This document shows, one piece after another, positions 21,604-31,026 of a stretch of DNA of 64,000 nt (position 1 is its first letter; each line of letters begins with the position of its first letter). Under the pieces are notes generated by a model, which worked only from the letters and a program-made list of their open reading frames with translations, searched no databases and was not told the DNA's origin. This DNA is from Pedobacter caeni (lineage in GTDB: Bacteria; Bacteroidota; Bacteroidia; Sphingobacteriales; Sphingobacteriaceae): the NCBI RefSeq assembly GCF_900129215.1, contig NZ_FQUQ01000003.1, positions 890,045 to 954,044 on the forward strand. Direction: 5' to 3'. A program made the position numbers and the translations under genes.

Positions 21604-23562
21604 ATGAGCGAAGAAAAGGATCCAAAGTCAAATTATTCGGCAGATAATATACAGGTATTAGAAGGTTTAGAAGCGGTGCGTAAGCGCCCTTCGATGTATA
21701 TAGGAGACACCGGAGTAAAAGGATTACATCATTTAGTTTACGAAGTAGTAGATAACTCTATAGATGAGGCGTTGGCAGGTCATGCTGACACGATATATGT
21801 AAATATTCTTAAAGACAACTCGATCAGGGTTGAAGATAACGGGCGTGGTATTCCAACCGGAATTATGCAGAAAGAGCAAAAATCAGCTCTGGAAATTGTA
21901 ATGACGGTATTACACGCCGGTGGTAAATTTGATAAGGACACTTATAAAGTTTCCGGTGGTCTGCATGGTGTGGGGGTAAGTTGCGTGAACGCATTATCAA
22001 CACATTTAAAAGCAGAAGTTCATCGTGAAGGGAAATTGTGGGAACAGGAATACGAAAAAGGGAAACCTCAGTATGATGTTAAAGTGGTTGGAGAGACTGA
22101 TAAGAGAGGAACGGTAATTACGTTTACTCCTGATCCGGAAATCTTTACTCAGACTACAGAGTACCGTTACGATACTTTAGCCGGCAGGTTAAGGGAATTG
22201 TCTTTCCTGAATAAAGGAATTAAGCTAACCCTTACTGATGAGCGCGAGCTTGATGACGAAGGAAATCCGATTTCGGAACTTTTTCATTCAGAAGGTGGGT
22301 TGAAAGAATTTGTTCAGTTTTTAGATGGAGGTCGTCCTTCACTGATTGCAGAGCCGATTTATGTAGAAGGAATTAAAAATGGAATTCCTGTAGAGCTTGC
22401 TTTACAATACAACGATAGTTATGCAGAAAATGTACACTCTTATGTGAATAACATCAATACACATGAGGGAGGTACACATATTGCGGGTTTCAGAAGAGGT
22501 TTAACCAGAACATTGAAAGCTTATGCTGATAAATCAGGATTGCTTAAAAACGTGAAATTTGAGATCACTGGTGATGACTTTAGAGAAGGTTTAACTGCGG
22601 TTATTTCTGTAAAAGTGCAAGAACCACAGTTTGAAGGCCAGACGAAAACAAAGTTGGGTAACTCTGAGGTAATGGGTGCAGTTGATGTAGCCGTTGGTGA
22701 AGCGTTAAGTAACTATCTGGAAGAATATCCAAGAGAAGCAAAGCTGATTGTAAATAAGGTGATTCTTGCTGCTACGGCCCGCGCTGCTGCTCGTAAGGCT
22801 CGTGAGATGGTTCAACGTAAGAGTGTAATGGGTGGTTCAGGCCTTCCGGGAAAACTTGCCGATTGTTCTGATAGCGATCCGGAAAAATGTGAGATATACC
22901 TGGTGGAGGGAGACTCCGCGGGTGGAACTGCCAAACAAGGCAGGGACCGTAATTTCCAGGCTATCCTTCCTTTGAAAGGTAAGATTCTGAACGTGGAAAA
23001 AGCAATGGAACATAAGATCTATGAGAACGACGAGATTAAGAATATGTTTACAGCGCTTGGTGTAAGTATAGGAACACCGGAAGATGATAAAGCTTTAAAT
23101 TTAACGAAGCTGCGTTACCACAAGGTGGTGATCATGACGGATGCGGATATCGATGGATCCCACATCACGACCTTGATCCTGACTTTCTTCTTCAGGTATA
23201 TGAAATCACTGATCGAAGCGGGTTATGTTTATATTGCAGCGCCGCCTTTGTATCAGGTTAAAAAAGGTAAAGATTTCGAATATTGCTGGAATGATCAGCA
23301 ACGTGATGCAGCCGTGCAACGTTTAAAAGGTGCAGGTAAAGAAGAAAGTGTGCATATCCAGCGCTATAAAGGTCTTGGAGAGATGAACGCGGAGCAGTTA
23401 TGGGATACTACCCTTAATCCTTCGACACGTACTTTATTACAGGCAACAATTGAAAATGCAGCAGAATGTGACCATACTTTCTCCATGTTAATGGGTGATG
23501 AGGTTGGTCCAAGAAGAGACTTCATTGAAAGAAATGCAAAATATGCTAAGATCGACGCTTAA
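21604..23562 (+). CDS. gyrB: DNA gyrase subunit B
   Basis: The ATPase subunit of gyrase, which introduces negative supercoils. I use the ATG at 21604 (652 residues, MSEEKDPK...) because the upstream ATG at 21568 lies on the -7 promoter box. The GHKL ATPase motifs are present (EVVDNSIDEA, DNGRGIP, GGLHGVGVSCVNALS). So are the TOPRIM motifs (EGDSAGG and TDADIDGSHI) and the C-terminal GEMNAEQLWDTT. The length argues for GyrB rather than ParE. It is followed by a strong terminator. Confidence 0.96.
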   Translation: MSEEKDPKSNYSADNIQVLEGLEAVRKRPSMYIGDTGVKGLHHLVYEVVDNSIDEALAGHADTIYVNILKDNSIRVEDNGRGIPTGIMQKEQKSALEIVMTVLHAGGKFDKDTYKVSGGLHGVGVSCVNALSTHLKAEVHREGKLWEQEYEKGKPQYDVKVVGETDKRGTVITFTPDPEIFTQTTEYRYDTLAGRLRELSFLNKGIKLTLTDERELDDEGNPISELFHSEGGLKEFVQFLDGGRPSLIAEPIYVEGIKNGIPVELALQYNDSYAENVHSYVNNINTHEGGTHIAGFRRGLTRTLKAYADKSGLLKNVKFEITGDDFREGLTAVISVKVQEPQFEGQTKTKLGNSEVMGAVDVAVGEALSNYLEEYPREAKLIVNKVILAATARAAARKAREMVQRKSVMGGSGLPGKLADCSDSDPEKCEIYLVEGDSAGGTAKQGRDRNFQAILPLKGKILNVEKAMEHKIYENDEIKNMFTALGVSIGTPEDDKALNLTKLRYHKVVIMTDADIDGSHITTLILTFFFRYMKSLIEAGYVYIAAPPLYQVKKGKDFEYCWNDQQRDAAVQRLKGAGKEESVHIQRYKGLGEMNAEQLWDTTLNPSTRTLLQATIENAAECDHTFSMLMGDEVGPRRDFIERNAKYAKIDA

Positions 23563-23580
23563 TTGAAACGATCCTGATGG

Positions 23581-23612
23581 AAAGGAGTGGTCGAAAGATC
23601 ACTCCTTTTTTT
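23581..23612 (+). terminator. Intrinsic terminator after gyrB
   Basis: A 12-bp stem (23581-23592 with 23597-23608, one G-T pair) with a GAAA tetraloop is followed by a T run to 23612. Confidence 0.9.
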
Positions 23613-24058
23613 ATGGAAAATTATTAGGTTATTTTTTATCACTATAATTTCTTCTAGAATCCAATAAAAAATATTGTTGACATCCACATCTCAGCTTAAA
23701 CCGAGCGGAATCTCCTTATTCTTTATCTGGAAAGGCAGCGGAGTGCTCTTGGTCTTTTTTAACATCTTTTTGTAGTGTTGTGCTTTTATTTTATCATAGG
23801 AGGCTATATTTTGGCGAAATGTGAATTTTACGGTTTCCTTTGTAGGTCCATTCTCTCTTTTTTTAATTCGGAATATTATTTTGATATAATATTTTTGATG
23901 AAATTTTATTATGAAATATTGGTTGAAATCATAATTAACGTATGTTTTTGTGTCATTAAAATGTCATTTAGTATTTTGAATGTCATATTTTAGATAGGAC
24001 AGCCTTTAAAAATAGGTAACTTCAGTATATCGTTAATCATCATAACAACCTATTTTTT
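23613..24058. other. Gene-free AT-rich gap upstream of the SusC/SusD pair
   Basis: About 450 bp with no convincing gene. A 72-codon reading frame at 23775-23993 has AT-driven composition (many Phe and Ile) and no recognisable domain, and I do not count it as a gene. The stretch has no exact TAnnTTTG box that I could place. It probably contains the promoter region of the SusC gene and perhaps an untranslated leader. Confidence 0.5.
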
Positions 24059-27000
24059 ATGAAAAAAATTATACTGATTTTTCTTCTTTTTGCACTTTAT
24101 GCAGGTACTGCAAATGCACAAGACAGAACAATTTCCGGTGCAGTAACCGGAAAGGAGGATGGGATGTCAATTCCTGGAGCCTCCGTTAAAGTCCAGGGAA
24201 CACAAAAAGGCACGCAAACATCCTCAGATGGCAAGTATACCCTTGTGGTGCCGAGCTCCGCAACCTCTTTAGAGTTTTCTTATCTGGGGTATGTCACTCA
24301 GATTATTCAGATAGGAAGCTCAAATACCGTCAACGCAGTTCTTGCTCAGGATACAAAGACCTTAACAGAGGTGGTTGTAACTGCGTTGGGTATTAAAAGA
24401 GAGACAAAAGCTTTGGGTTATTCGGCGCAGAGCGTAAAAGGGGATGACCTTACAAAGGCTGATCAGGGAGACGTTTTAAAATCACTCTCAGGAAAGATTG
24501 CCGGCGTACAGGTGACCTCTTCTTCTGGTACTCCCGGAGCCGCGAGTTATATTCAGTTGAGAGGTCAGAACAGTTTGACTGGAAACAATCAGCCACTCTT
24601 TGTAATTGATGGAAATCCAATAGATAATTCGCAAAATTTTTCAGGAGATCCCTCAGATGGGAAAAATAACCTGTTACAGGGAGCTACAAATTCAAACCGT
24701 GGTGCTGATGTGGATCCTAATGATATCGAGAGTATTACAGTGTTAAAAGGACCTGCCGCAGCGGCGATATATGGTATTGATGCCGCGAATGGTGCAATTC
24801 TCATCACTACAAAGAAGGGAGCTGTAGGGAAAACTCAGGTAGAATTTAATACAGGAGCTTCATTTGACCGGGTGAACAGATTGCCAAAGCTTCAGAACCA
24901 ATGGGTGAAAGGAGAAGGGGGCGAACTTCTTCCTTATGAACATCAATCCAGATTTTCCTGGGGACCTCATGTAAATGATGTCGCCTGGACGGGTGTGCCA
25001 AATGAATTTGATCGTCATGGGGATTTGGTTATGGCTAATGATCCGAAAGCAAAAATTCCTTTTGTACCTTATAATAATCTAAAGGATTTTTGGAGAACTG
25101 GCTCTACTTTTAGTAACTCATTAGCACTTTCCGGAGGGAATGAGGTGTCGACTTACCGGGCTTCTGTTAGTAACTCCTATTCAAATTCGATTGTTCAGTT
25201 ACAAAACTTCCAAAGAACTTCTGTTTCATTCGCCGGGACATTGAAATTATCCGAGAAGTTGAAAGTCTCAAGTAATATTACTTATGTAACAAGTGATGGA
25301 AATATGCCTCAACAAGGGAGCAATACTTCCGGAATCATGTTGGGCCTAAGCAGAACCCCAATCTCATTTGATAATTCCAATGGTGCTTCAAAGGCTGATG
25401 ATCCATCTGCCTTTTTGCTTTCAAATGGTTTGCAGAGGGCCTATCGTTATGATGGTAAAAAGGCAAACTATGACAATCCTTACTGGACTATTAATAAAAA
25501 CCCGTATAAAACCTATCTGAATAGACTTTTGGGGAACTTACAGTTTGACTATGCTTTGAAAAATGGATTCAATGCTATGTATCGAATTGGTCTTGATACT
25601 TATAATGACAATCGTCACCAATATTATGAACTGCAATCAAGTGCTTACACTGGCGGAAGGATTTTTGACGATCGTTATACCTATAGAAGTTTGAATTCTG
25701 ATTTAATATTGGGCTATACCAAGCAAATCTCTGAGAAATTTCGTTTCGATGGTAAAATTGGTAATAACCTTTACGGCAGGAAGATGGATGAGCTTTACAC
25801 TCAGGGAGATGGCTTAGTTGCACCGGGCTTTGATAATATATATAATGCCAGTGCGATAAAATCTGCAAATTTTGTTACTCCTTACAGAAAGATAGGATTT
25901 TACTATGCTTTGAATTTGGAGTATGATAACATGCTATTTCTGGAAACTACGGGAAGAAATGACTGGACGTCTACCTTGCCAAAAGGTAAGAACTCTTTCT
26001 TTTACCCTTCTGCAAGTCTGAGTTTTGTGGTTTCAGAGTTGAAAGGATTGAAAGAAAGCGAGGTCATCAGTTTTGCTAAAATCAGAGGATCTGTAGCCCA
26101 GGTAGGTAAGGATCCAGGGGCATTTTTGACCAGATCTTATTATGTGCCTACAACTTTTGCTGATGGTTATACCAGTGGAATCTCCTTTCCTAACCAAGGG
26201 CTAGCTGGTTATGGTCTGAGCAATGTTCTTGGAAATGAAAAATTGACCCCAGAAAAAACGACGGCTTATGAACTTGGCGCTCAGGTACAGTTCTTCAAAA
26301 ACAGATTGGGGATTGATCTGACTGTCTATACCAGTACTGGAAAAGATTTGATTGTTCAGGCGCCGATTGCAGGTTCTTCGGGTTATCAGGCAATTACTTT
26401 GAACTCAGGATCGATCCGAAACAGAGGTATTGAGTTGCAACTAACCGGTACCCCTATAAAAAACACAGATTTTCAATGGAATGCATTTTTCAATTTCGGG
26501 CTAACAAGAAGCAAAGTTTTATCTTTAGCTCCTGGTACTAATCAGATTACTTTAAACGGGTTTACCGGAACTGTAATTGCCCACTTGCCAAATATGCCTG
26601 CAGGAGTTATTTATGGTAATGGCTATACCAGAGATGGGGAGGGAAATATGGTGATTGACGATCGGGACAACGTAGGTTATCCAGTGAGTAATCCCAACGT
26701 CCAAAAAAATCTGGGAAATCCTAATCCTAAATTTTTAATGGGACTTGGAAATACCTTTACTTATAAAGGGGTGTCGTTGTATACTTTATTGGATTGGAAA
26801 TTTAAAGGAGACATATGGAACGGAACAAGAGGTTCACTCGCTTCTATAGGTACTTCCGATATTACCAATAATAGAAATACAAGTACGGTTTTTCCAGGAG
26901 TTTCCGGCCATTTTAATACTGCTGGGGAGCTTGTTCATTACGTTGGAACAGGGCCAAATAGAACAGAAGTTGCAGGGCCCGGACCCAGAAATTCTCAAAG

Positions 27001-27328
27001 TGTTCTTTTAGATGAAACTTGGTACGAAGGTGACGGTGGTGGTTTTGGTTATTTAAATGAGGCCTATATTGAAGATGGTTCTTATATTAAATTGAGAGAA
27101 GTTTCATTGTCCTATGACTTCGCTAAACTGCTTCGTAAGGGGGGGAATATGCCCTTTGTAAAAGGCTTGTCCGCAGGTGCATTTGCAAGAAATATCATTA
27201 TCTGGACTCCTTATAAAGGTGTTGACCCGGAAACAAGTTTGACTGGCGCAACCAGTGCCCAGGGGATTGATTATTTCAATAATCCGGGTACTACAAGCTA
27301 TGGCCTTAACCTAAAATTTAAGTTTTAA
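24059..27328 (+). CDS. SusC/RagA family TonB-dependent outer membrane transporter
   Basis: A 1089-residue outer-membrane importer for large nutrients. In order: a signal peptide (about residues 1-20, ending ANAQ), a carboxypeptidase-D-like regulatory domain (RTISGAVTGKEDG...), a TonB-box-like stretch (TEVVVTALGIKRE), the plug with the SusC signature LRGQNSLTGNNQPLFVIDG, and a long beta-barrel ending in aromatic YGLNLKFKF. The barrel receives energy from TonB. The SusD partner follows after 19 bp. No glycosidase, peptidase, sigma or anti-sigma gene is adjacent, so the substrate cannot be inferred. Confidence 0.95.
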   Translation: MKKIILIFLLFALYAGTANAQDRTISGAVTGKEDGMSIPGASVKVQGTQKGTQTSSDGKYTLVVPSSATSLEFSYLGYVTQIIQIGSSNTVNAVLAQDTKTLTEVVVTALGIKRETKALGYSAQSVKGDDLTKADQGDVLKSLSGKIAGVQVTSSSGTPGAASYIQLRGQNSLTGNNQPLFVIDGNPIDNSQNFSGDPSDGKNNLLQGATNSNRGADVDPNDIESITVLKGPAAAAIYGIDAANGAILITTKKGAVGKTQVEFNTGASFDRVNRLPKLQNQWVKGEGGELLPYEHQSRFSWGPHVNDVAWTGVPNEFDRHGDLVMANDPKAKIPFVPYNNLKDFWRTGSTFSNSLALSGGNEVSTYRASVSNSYSNSIVQLQNFQRTSVSFAGTLKLSEKLKVSSNITYVTSDGNMPQQGSNTSGIMLGLSRTPISFDNSNGASKADDPSAFLLSNGLQRAYRYDGKKANYDNPYWTINKNPYKTYLNRLLGNLQFDYALKNGFNAMYRIGLDTYNDNRHQYYELQSSAYTGGRIFDDRYTYRSLNSDLILGYTKQISEKFRFDGKIGNNLYGRKMDELYTQGDGLVAPGFDNIYNASAIKSANFVTPYRKIGFYYALNLEYDNMLFLETTGRNDWTSTLPKGKNSFFYPSASLSFVVSELKGLKESEVISFAKIRGSVAQVGKDPGAFLTRSYYVPTTFADGYTSGISFPNQGLAGYGLSNVLGNEKLTPEKTTAYELGAQVQFFKNRLGIDLTVYTSTGKDLIVQAPIAGSSGYQAITLNSGSIRNRGIELQLTGTPIKNTDFQWNAFFNFGLTRSKVLSLAPGTNQITLNGFTGTVIAHLPNMPAGVIYGNGYTRDGEGNMVIDDRDNVGYPVSNPNVQKNLGNPNPKFLMGLGNTFTYKGVSLYTLLDWKFKGDIWNGTRGSLASIGTSDITNNRNTSTVFPGVSGHFNTAGELVHYVGTGPNRTEVAGPGPRNSQSVLLDETWYEGDGGGFGYLNEAYIEDGSYIKLREVSLSYDFAKLLRKGGNMPFVKGLSAGAFARNIIIWTPYKGVDPETSLTGATSAQGIDYFNNPGTTSYGLNLKFKF

Positions 27329-27347
27329 CCCATCTAATTGATTTGAC

Positions 27348-28721
27348 ATGAAAAGTATATATATAACAAGCATAAACAAGATCCTTATGCTATTACTGGG
27401 AGTGGCGCTAATCGCTTCCTGCAAGAAAGGATATTTCTACGAAGGAATTAACGATGACCCCTCACAGCTAAAGAAGCCAATTCCATCCAACTTATTACCT
27501 TCTATTATCCAAACTACCGGTTATGCCTATGGAGGGGACGCCTCGCGTTATGCTGCGAATTTTATGCAACAGGTAACTGGTGCTGCTAATCAGTCTTTTT
27601 CTGCAAGCAGGTATGCTGTTGCTGCAGATGACGTGGATAATATGTGGACTGCAGGATTGTATGGAGGGGGTATTATGAATAATGCCAATTCATTAATCAA
27701 CATTGCAACAGAAATGAAACAGGGACATTATGCAGCGCTGGGGCAGATTTTAATGGCCTTTAATCTTGGACTTACCACAGATTTGTGGGGTGATGTTCCT
27801 TACTCAGAGGCCTTTAAAGGCGCTCCTAATCTGCAACCCAAATATGATACTCAAGAGCAGATTTACACTGCTTTGGAGTTGTTGCTGAATAATGCTATTA
27901 CCAGCCTCAGTCAGTCTGATGGAAGTCCGTTCCAGCCTGGGTCAGAAGACCTGCTGTTTTATGATGAGGATGCGAAAAAGTCTGATTTGGAAAAATGGGC
28001 GAGATTTGCTCATTCATTAAAAGCAAGGTTTTACTTACATCTTGCAAAGAAAGATAAGTCTTATTATGATAAAGCCCTGGCGGAGGTCGCGTTGGGATTT
28101 AGACAAGGTGAGAACGCAAGAGTGCTTTTTGCCGGAGCGAGTGTAACTTCGCAAGGTCCATGGTTTCAATTCAATAATCAACGGCCCGGAGATATTGGTT
28201 TTACGGGCCATATTTATGACATTATGGCTGCTGCAAATGATCCGAGATTAGCTGTTTATAGTGACGGTGAGGAAGGTTTGGGTTCATTGTATGGATCTGA
28301 GAAAGGCGTTCGCATTTACCTGATGAGTTATGACGAATTGAAGTTTATCGAAGCAGAGTGTCAGTTTCAGAGAAATGCACAAGATAAAGCTGCAGCTGCT
28401 ACTGCTTATAATGCAGCAAATAGAGGAAATCTGATCAGAACAATTAATAATGATGCTTATGCTGCTACTATTGAAAAGACAGCAGGAAATATCACATTGG
28501 CAGATATCATGACTCAAAAATACATATCGCTCTTCCTCAGTCCTGAGGTTTGGACAGATTGGAGGAGAACCGGTTTACCAGCTTTGGTTGCGCCTCCCGG
28601 AAGTGCTTTAGGTGGACAGCTTCCAAGAACACTTCCTTATCCTTCTGGTGAACAGCGTTATAATTCTAATGCACCAAGAAATACCAGTATGTTAAAACGG
28701 GTATGGTGGGACGTTCAATAA
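27348..28721 (+). CDS. SusD/RagB family nutrient-binding lipoprotein
   Basis: The 457-residue surface lipoprotein partner of the SusC transporter, acting as a lid over its barrel. A lipoprotein signal ends with LIASC (Cys at about 26). The sequence fits the SusD-like_2 subgroup better than classical SusD: ITTDLWGDVPYSEAF is a typical early motif, and the TPR-like helices end in SPEVWTDWRRTGLPAL and a final NTSMLKRVWWD. It is followed by a strong bidirectional terminator. Confidence 0.92.
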   Translation: MKSIYITSINKILMLLLGVALIASCKKGYFYEGINDDPSQLKKPIPSNLLPSIIQTTGYAYGGDASRYAANFMQQVTGAANQSFSASRYAVAADDVDNMWTAGLYGGGIMNNANSLINIATEMKQGHYAALGQILMAFNLGLTTDLWGDVPYSEAFKGAPNLQPKYDTQEQIYTALELLLNNAITSLSQSDGSPFQPGSEDLLFYDEDAKKSDLEKWARFAHSLKARFYLHLAKKDKSYYDKALAEVALGFRQGENARVLFAGASVTSQGPWFQFNNQRPGDIGFTGHIYDIMAAANDPRLAVYSDGEEGLGSLYGSEKGVRIYLMSYDELKFIEAECQFQRNAQDKAAAATAYNAANRGNLIRTINNDAYAATIEKTAGNITLADIMTQKYISLFLSPEVWTDWRRTGLPALVAPPGSALGGQLPRTLPYPSGEQRYNSNAPRNTSMLKRVWWDVQ

Positions 28722-28744
28722 AACAACGTTTTATCTGACATAAA

Positions 28745-28783
28745 GAAAGCCTGTTTCAAATCTTATTGAAACAGGCTTTCTTT
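28745..28783. terminator. Bidirectional terminator between SusD and the retropepsin-like gene
   Basis: A perfect 15-bp inverted repeat (28745-28759 with 28766-28780) with a 6-nt loop has T-rich flanks on both strands. It serves the rightward SusC/D transcript and the leftward mdh-retropepsin transcript. Confidence 0.85.
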
Positions 28784-28826
28784 GTTGAACCATATTTTTT
28801 TGCCAGGTCTTGTTCTGGTTAAGTGG

Positions 28827-29252
28827 TTAGTCGGCATAAAGGAACACCCTTAGTTTCTTGTAATTGATAATGGCGTTGTATTTCAGTAGAATATCGCTTC
28901 CAATGATCCCAATTACTTTTGGGTGACCCATTTGTTCGTATGCCTGGTTAACGGTATCCAAATCAAGAGCAACAGTATCATAGTCACTGATCACCAATCT
29001 TCCGATTTTTAATTTAGGAATGGTCGCCTGCAGTGTGCTGGAGGTGGCGAAGAGTGTTGTTGCATGTGTTTCTTCACTGTGTTCCAGCTCCTTAATATTT
29101 GCTTTGATCAATGCCATGTCAAACACAGACCTGGATGCTCCTGTATCCAGCACTACAAAAGATTTCTTTCCAAAAATGACAATTTCCACCAAAAGGTGGA
29201 AACCATCATCTTGTAAATTTATCAAGGTTAAAGGAACAGAAATGGTTCTCAT
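28827..29252 (-). CDS. Retropepsin-like aspartic protease domain protein
   Basis: A 141-residue protein with a single aspartic-protease half: FVVLDTGASRSVFDM puts the catalytic triad DTG at residues 36-38, and the family-typical IGSDILLKYNAIINY lies near the C-terminus. Single-domain members of clan AA act as dimers, like retroviral protease. No signal peptide or membrane anchor is apparent, so it is probably cytosolic. It lies 5 bp after mdh in a likely two-gene operon. Its substrate is unknown, and a non-proteolytic role is possible. Confidence 0.8.
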   Translation of the reverse strand: MRTISVPLTLINLQDDGFHLLVEIVIFGKKSFVVLDTGASRSVFDMALIKANIKELEHSEETHATTLFATSSTLQATIPKLKIGRLVISDYDTVALDLDTVNQAYEQMGHPKVIGIIGSDILLKYNAIINYKKLRVFLYAD

Positions 29253-29257
29253 TCAAT

Positions 29258-30196
29258 CTAAACTAGTTTCATATCATGCAATACGCTGTTCATGGCACGT
29301 ACTGCATCAGCACTTTTATTAAATGAAGCTTGTTCTTCATCATTTAATTTGTAATCGATTACTTTTTCCCATCCGTTACGTCCAACGATTACAGGAACAC
29401 CCAGACAAATGTCTTTTTGTCCGTATTCTCCATCAAGGGCTACACAGCAGGTGAATAATTTTTTCTCATCGCGGACAATACTTTCTACTAAAGCGGCTCC
29501 TGCAGCACCTGGTGCGTACCATGCGGAGGTACCTAAAAGACCTGTTAAGGTGGCTCCACCCACCATTGTATCAGCGGCTACTTTATCAAGGGTTGCTTTA
29601 TCCAGCAGATTGCTTACTGGTAAGCTCTGGTAAGTTGCGTAGCGCGTTAAAGGGATCATGGTGGTATCACCATGGCCACCGATTACAAAGCCTTGTAAAT
29701 CATTGGAATTGCAGTTTAATGCAACACTTAAATAATATTTGAAACGGGCACTGTCTAATGTTCCACCCATTCCTATGATTCTGTTTTTAGGTAATCCCAG
29801 GGATTTTAAAGCCAGGTAAGTCATGGTATCCATTGGGTTACTGATCACGATGATGATGGCATCAGGAGAAAATTTCAAAATATTTTCTGCCACACCTTTT
29901 ACGATTCCTGCATTGATCCCGATCAGTTCTTCACGGGTCATCCCCGGTTTACGTGGAAGTCCCGAAGTGATGACTGCTACAGCAGAACCTGCGGTTTTGC
30001 TGTAATCATTGGTTACACCGGTAATTTTTGTATCAAAGCCCAACAAAGTGGCGGTTTGCATCATGTCAATTGCTTTGCCTTCTGCAAAACCTTCTTTGAT
30101 GTCTAATAAAACGAGCTCTTCTGCTAATTCTTTTCTGGCAATATTATCTGCACAAGTGGCGCCTACTGCGCCGGCACCTACAACCGTTATTTTCAT
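29258..30196 (-). CDS. mdh: Malate dehydrogenase
   Basis: NAD-dependent oxidation of malate to oxaloacetate in the TCA cycle. At 312 residues it is the LDH-like malate dehydrogenase type of Bacteroidetes. Visible features are the Rossmann motif GAGAVGATCAD (about residues 7-17), the substrate-binding arginines around GLPRKPGMTREEL, the NPMDTMTYLAL segment and the catalytic histidine in GGHGDTTMIPL. It is followed 5 bp later by the retropepsin-like gene. No duplicate was seen in the window. Confidence 0.95.
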   Translation of the reverse strand: MKITVVGAGAVGATCADNIARKELAEELVLLDIKEGFAEGKAIDMMQTATLLGFDTKITGVTNDYSKTAGSAVAVITSGLPRKPGMTREELIGINAGIVKGVAENILKFSPDAIIIVISNPMDTMTYLALKSLGLPKNRIIGMGGTLDSARFKYYLSVALNCNSNDLQGFVIGGHGDTTMIPLTRYATYQSLPVSNLLDKATLDKVAADTMVGGATLTGLLGTSAWYAPGAAGAALVESIVRDEKKLFTCCVALDGEYGQKDICLGVPVIVGRNGWEKVIDYKLNDEEQASFNKSADAVRAMNSVLHDMKLV

Positions 30197-30393
30197 AATG
30201 AATCTAATTTTATTTTTAAAGGTTTTTCTCCTGGTTTAAATTTATTGTTTTGAAATGGCGATATACGACTATAAATTTAGGAAACAATTAATATACGAAG
30301 CAAACCTTAACAGGGAATGCCTCATGCCGAAGTTAGAAATTTAGGTCAGTTTAAAAAACGCTTTTTAAAACTTTCTTCAACCTTGCTGGTTTT

Positions 30394-30924
30394 ATGATAA
30401 AGAATTTACATTTGCTTAATAGTCGTAAAATGATGGACCCTGTTATGGATAATGTACCGGTAGAAAAAGTTGATATCATGTCGTATGCCGGAAAGTGGTA
30501 TTCTTTATATTCCATACCTACTTTCATGGACAAGCACTGGCGTCAAACGGTGGAAACTTATGTGATCCATCCGGATGGTTACTATGCTGTTTTTACAGGA
30601 TATAAGGTGTTGGGACAGGACAAGCAGAAGTACTTCCGTTCCAAGCTTTTTGTGATCAGAGGGAGCCGCAATGCGAGGTTCAAAGCACAGTTCATCTGGC
30701 CATTAAAATCCGATTACTGGGTGATTGAGCTTGCCGATGACTATTCTTATGTTGTCGTTGGCCATCCGAAATTTAAATACCTTTTTATTATGGCAAGAAA
30801 ACCGAACCTGGCAGAAGAATTGCTGGCGGAAATCATAGAACGCTGTCGTAAAAAGGGTTACGATACTTCCAAATTAGTTTCTCAGGAACACAAATCCCCG
30901 GCCCCTGTTCCTGTGGTCCGTTAG
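30394..30924 (+). CDS. Lipocalin family protein (Blc-like)
   Basis: A 176-residue protein whose core matches the bacterial lipocalin pattern. The lipocalin N-terminal motif is YAGKWYSLYSIPTF (the conserved G-x-W), followed by beta-strands including YWVIELADDYSYVVVGHP, and it ends in a helix (LAEELLAEIIERCRKKGYD). No signal peptide or lipobox is visible, unlike E. coli Blc, so it may be cytosolic. Internal ATGs a few codons downstream (for example 30430) are also possible starts. Binding of a small hydrophobic ligand is assumed from the fold. Confidence 0.8.
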   Translation: MIKNLHLLNSRKMMDPVMDNVPVEKVDIMSYAGKWYSLYSIPTFMDKHWRQTVETYVIHPDGYYAVFTGYKVLGQDKQKYFRSKLFVIRGSRNARFKAQFIWPLKSDYWVIELADDYSYVVVGHPKFKYLFIMARKPNLAEELLAEIIERCRKKGYDTSKLVSQEHKSPAPVPVVR

Positions 30925-30970
30925 GTGTAAAATTATGTGTTGGGATTAGAGGGAGAACTGAAAAATTCCG

Positions 30971-30978
30971 TATTTTTG
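30971..30978 (+). promoter_or_regulatory. -7 box before dnaE
   Basis: TATTTTTG matches TAnnTTTG, 48 bp before the dnaE ATG. The nearest clear TTG (30940-30942) is 28 bp upstream, longer than usual. Confidence 0.4.
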
Positions 30979-31026
30979 ATCAATCATATTGATTTCTAAA
31001 AAAGACGATTTTCTAATTACCTAGCT

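Noticed and set aside
23690..23760. Faint likeness to GC-rich dispersed intergenic repeats near 23,700
   Set aside because: Only one vague copy in the window and no internal symmetry; nothing to compare it with.
23775..23993. Possible 72-codon gene in the gyrB-SusC gap
   Set aside because: AT-driven composition, no recognisable motif, no ribosome-binding or promoter signal; more likely chance.
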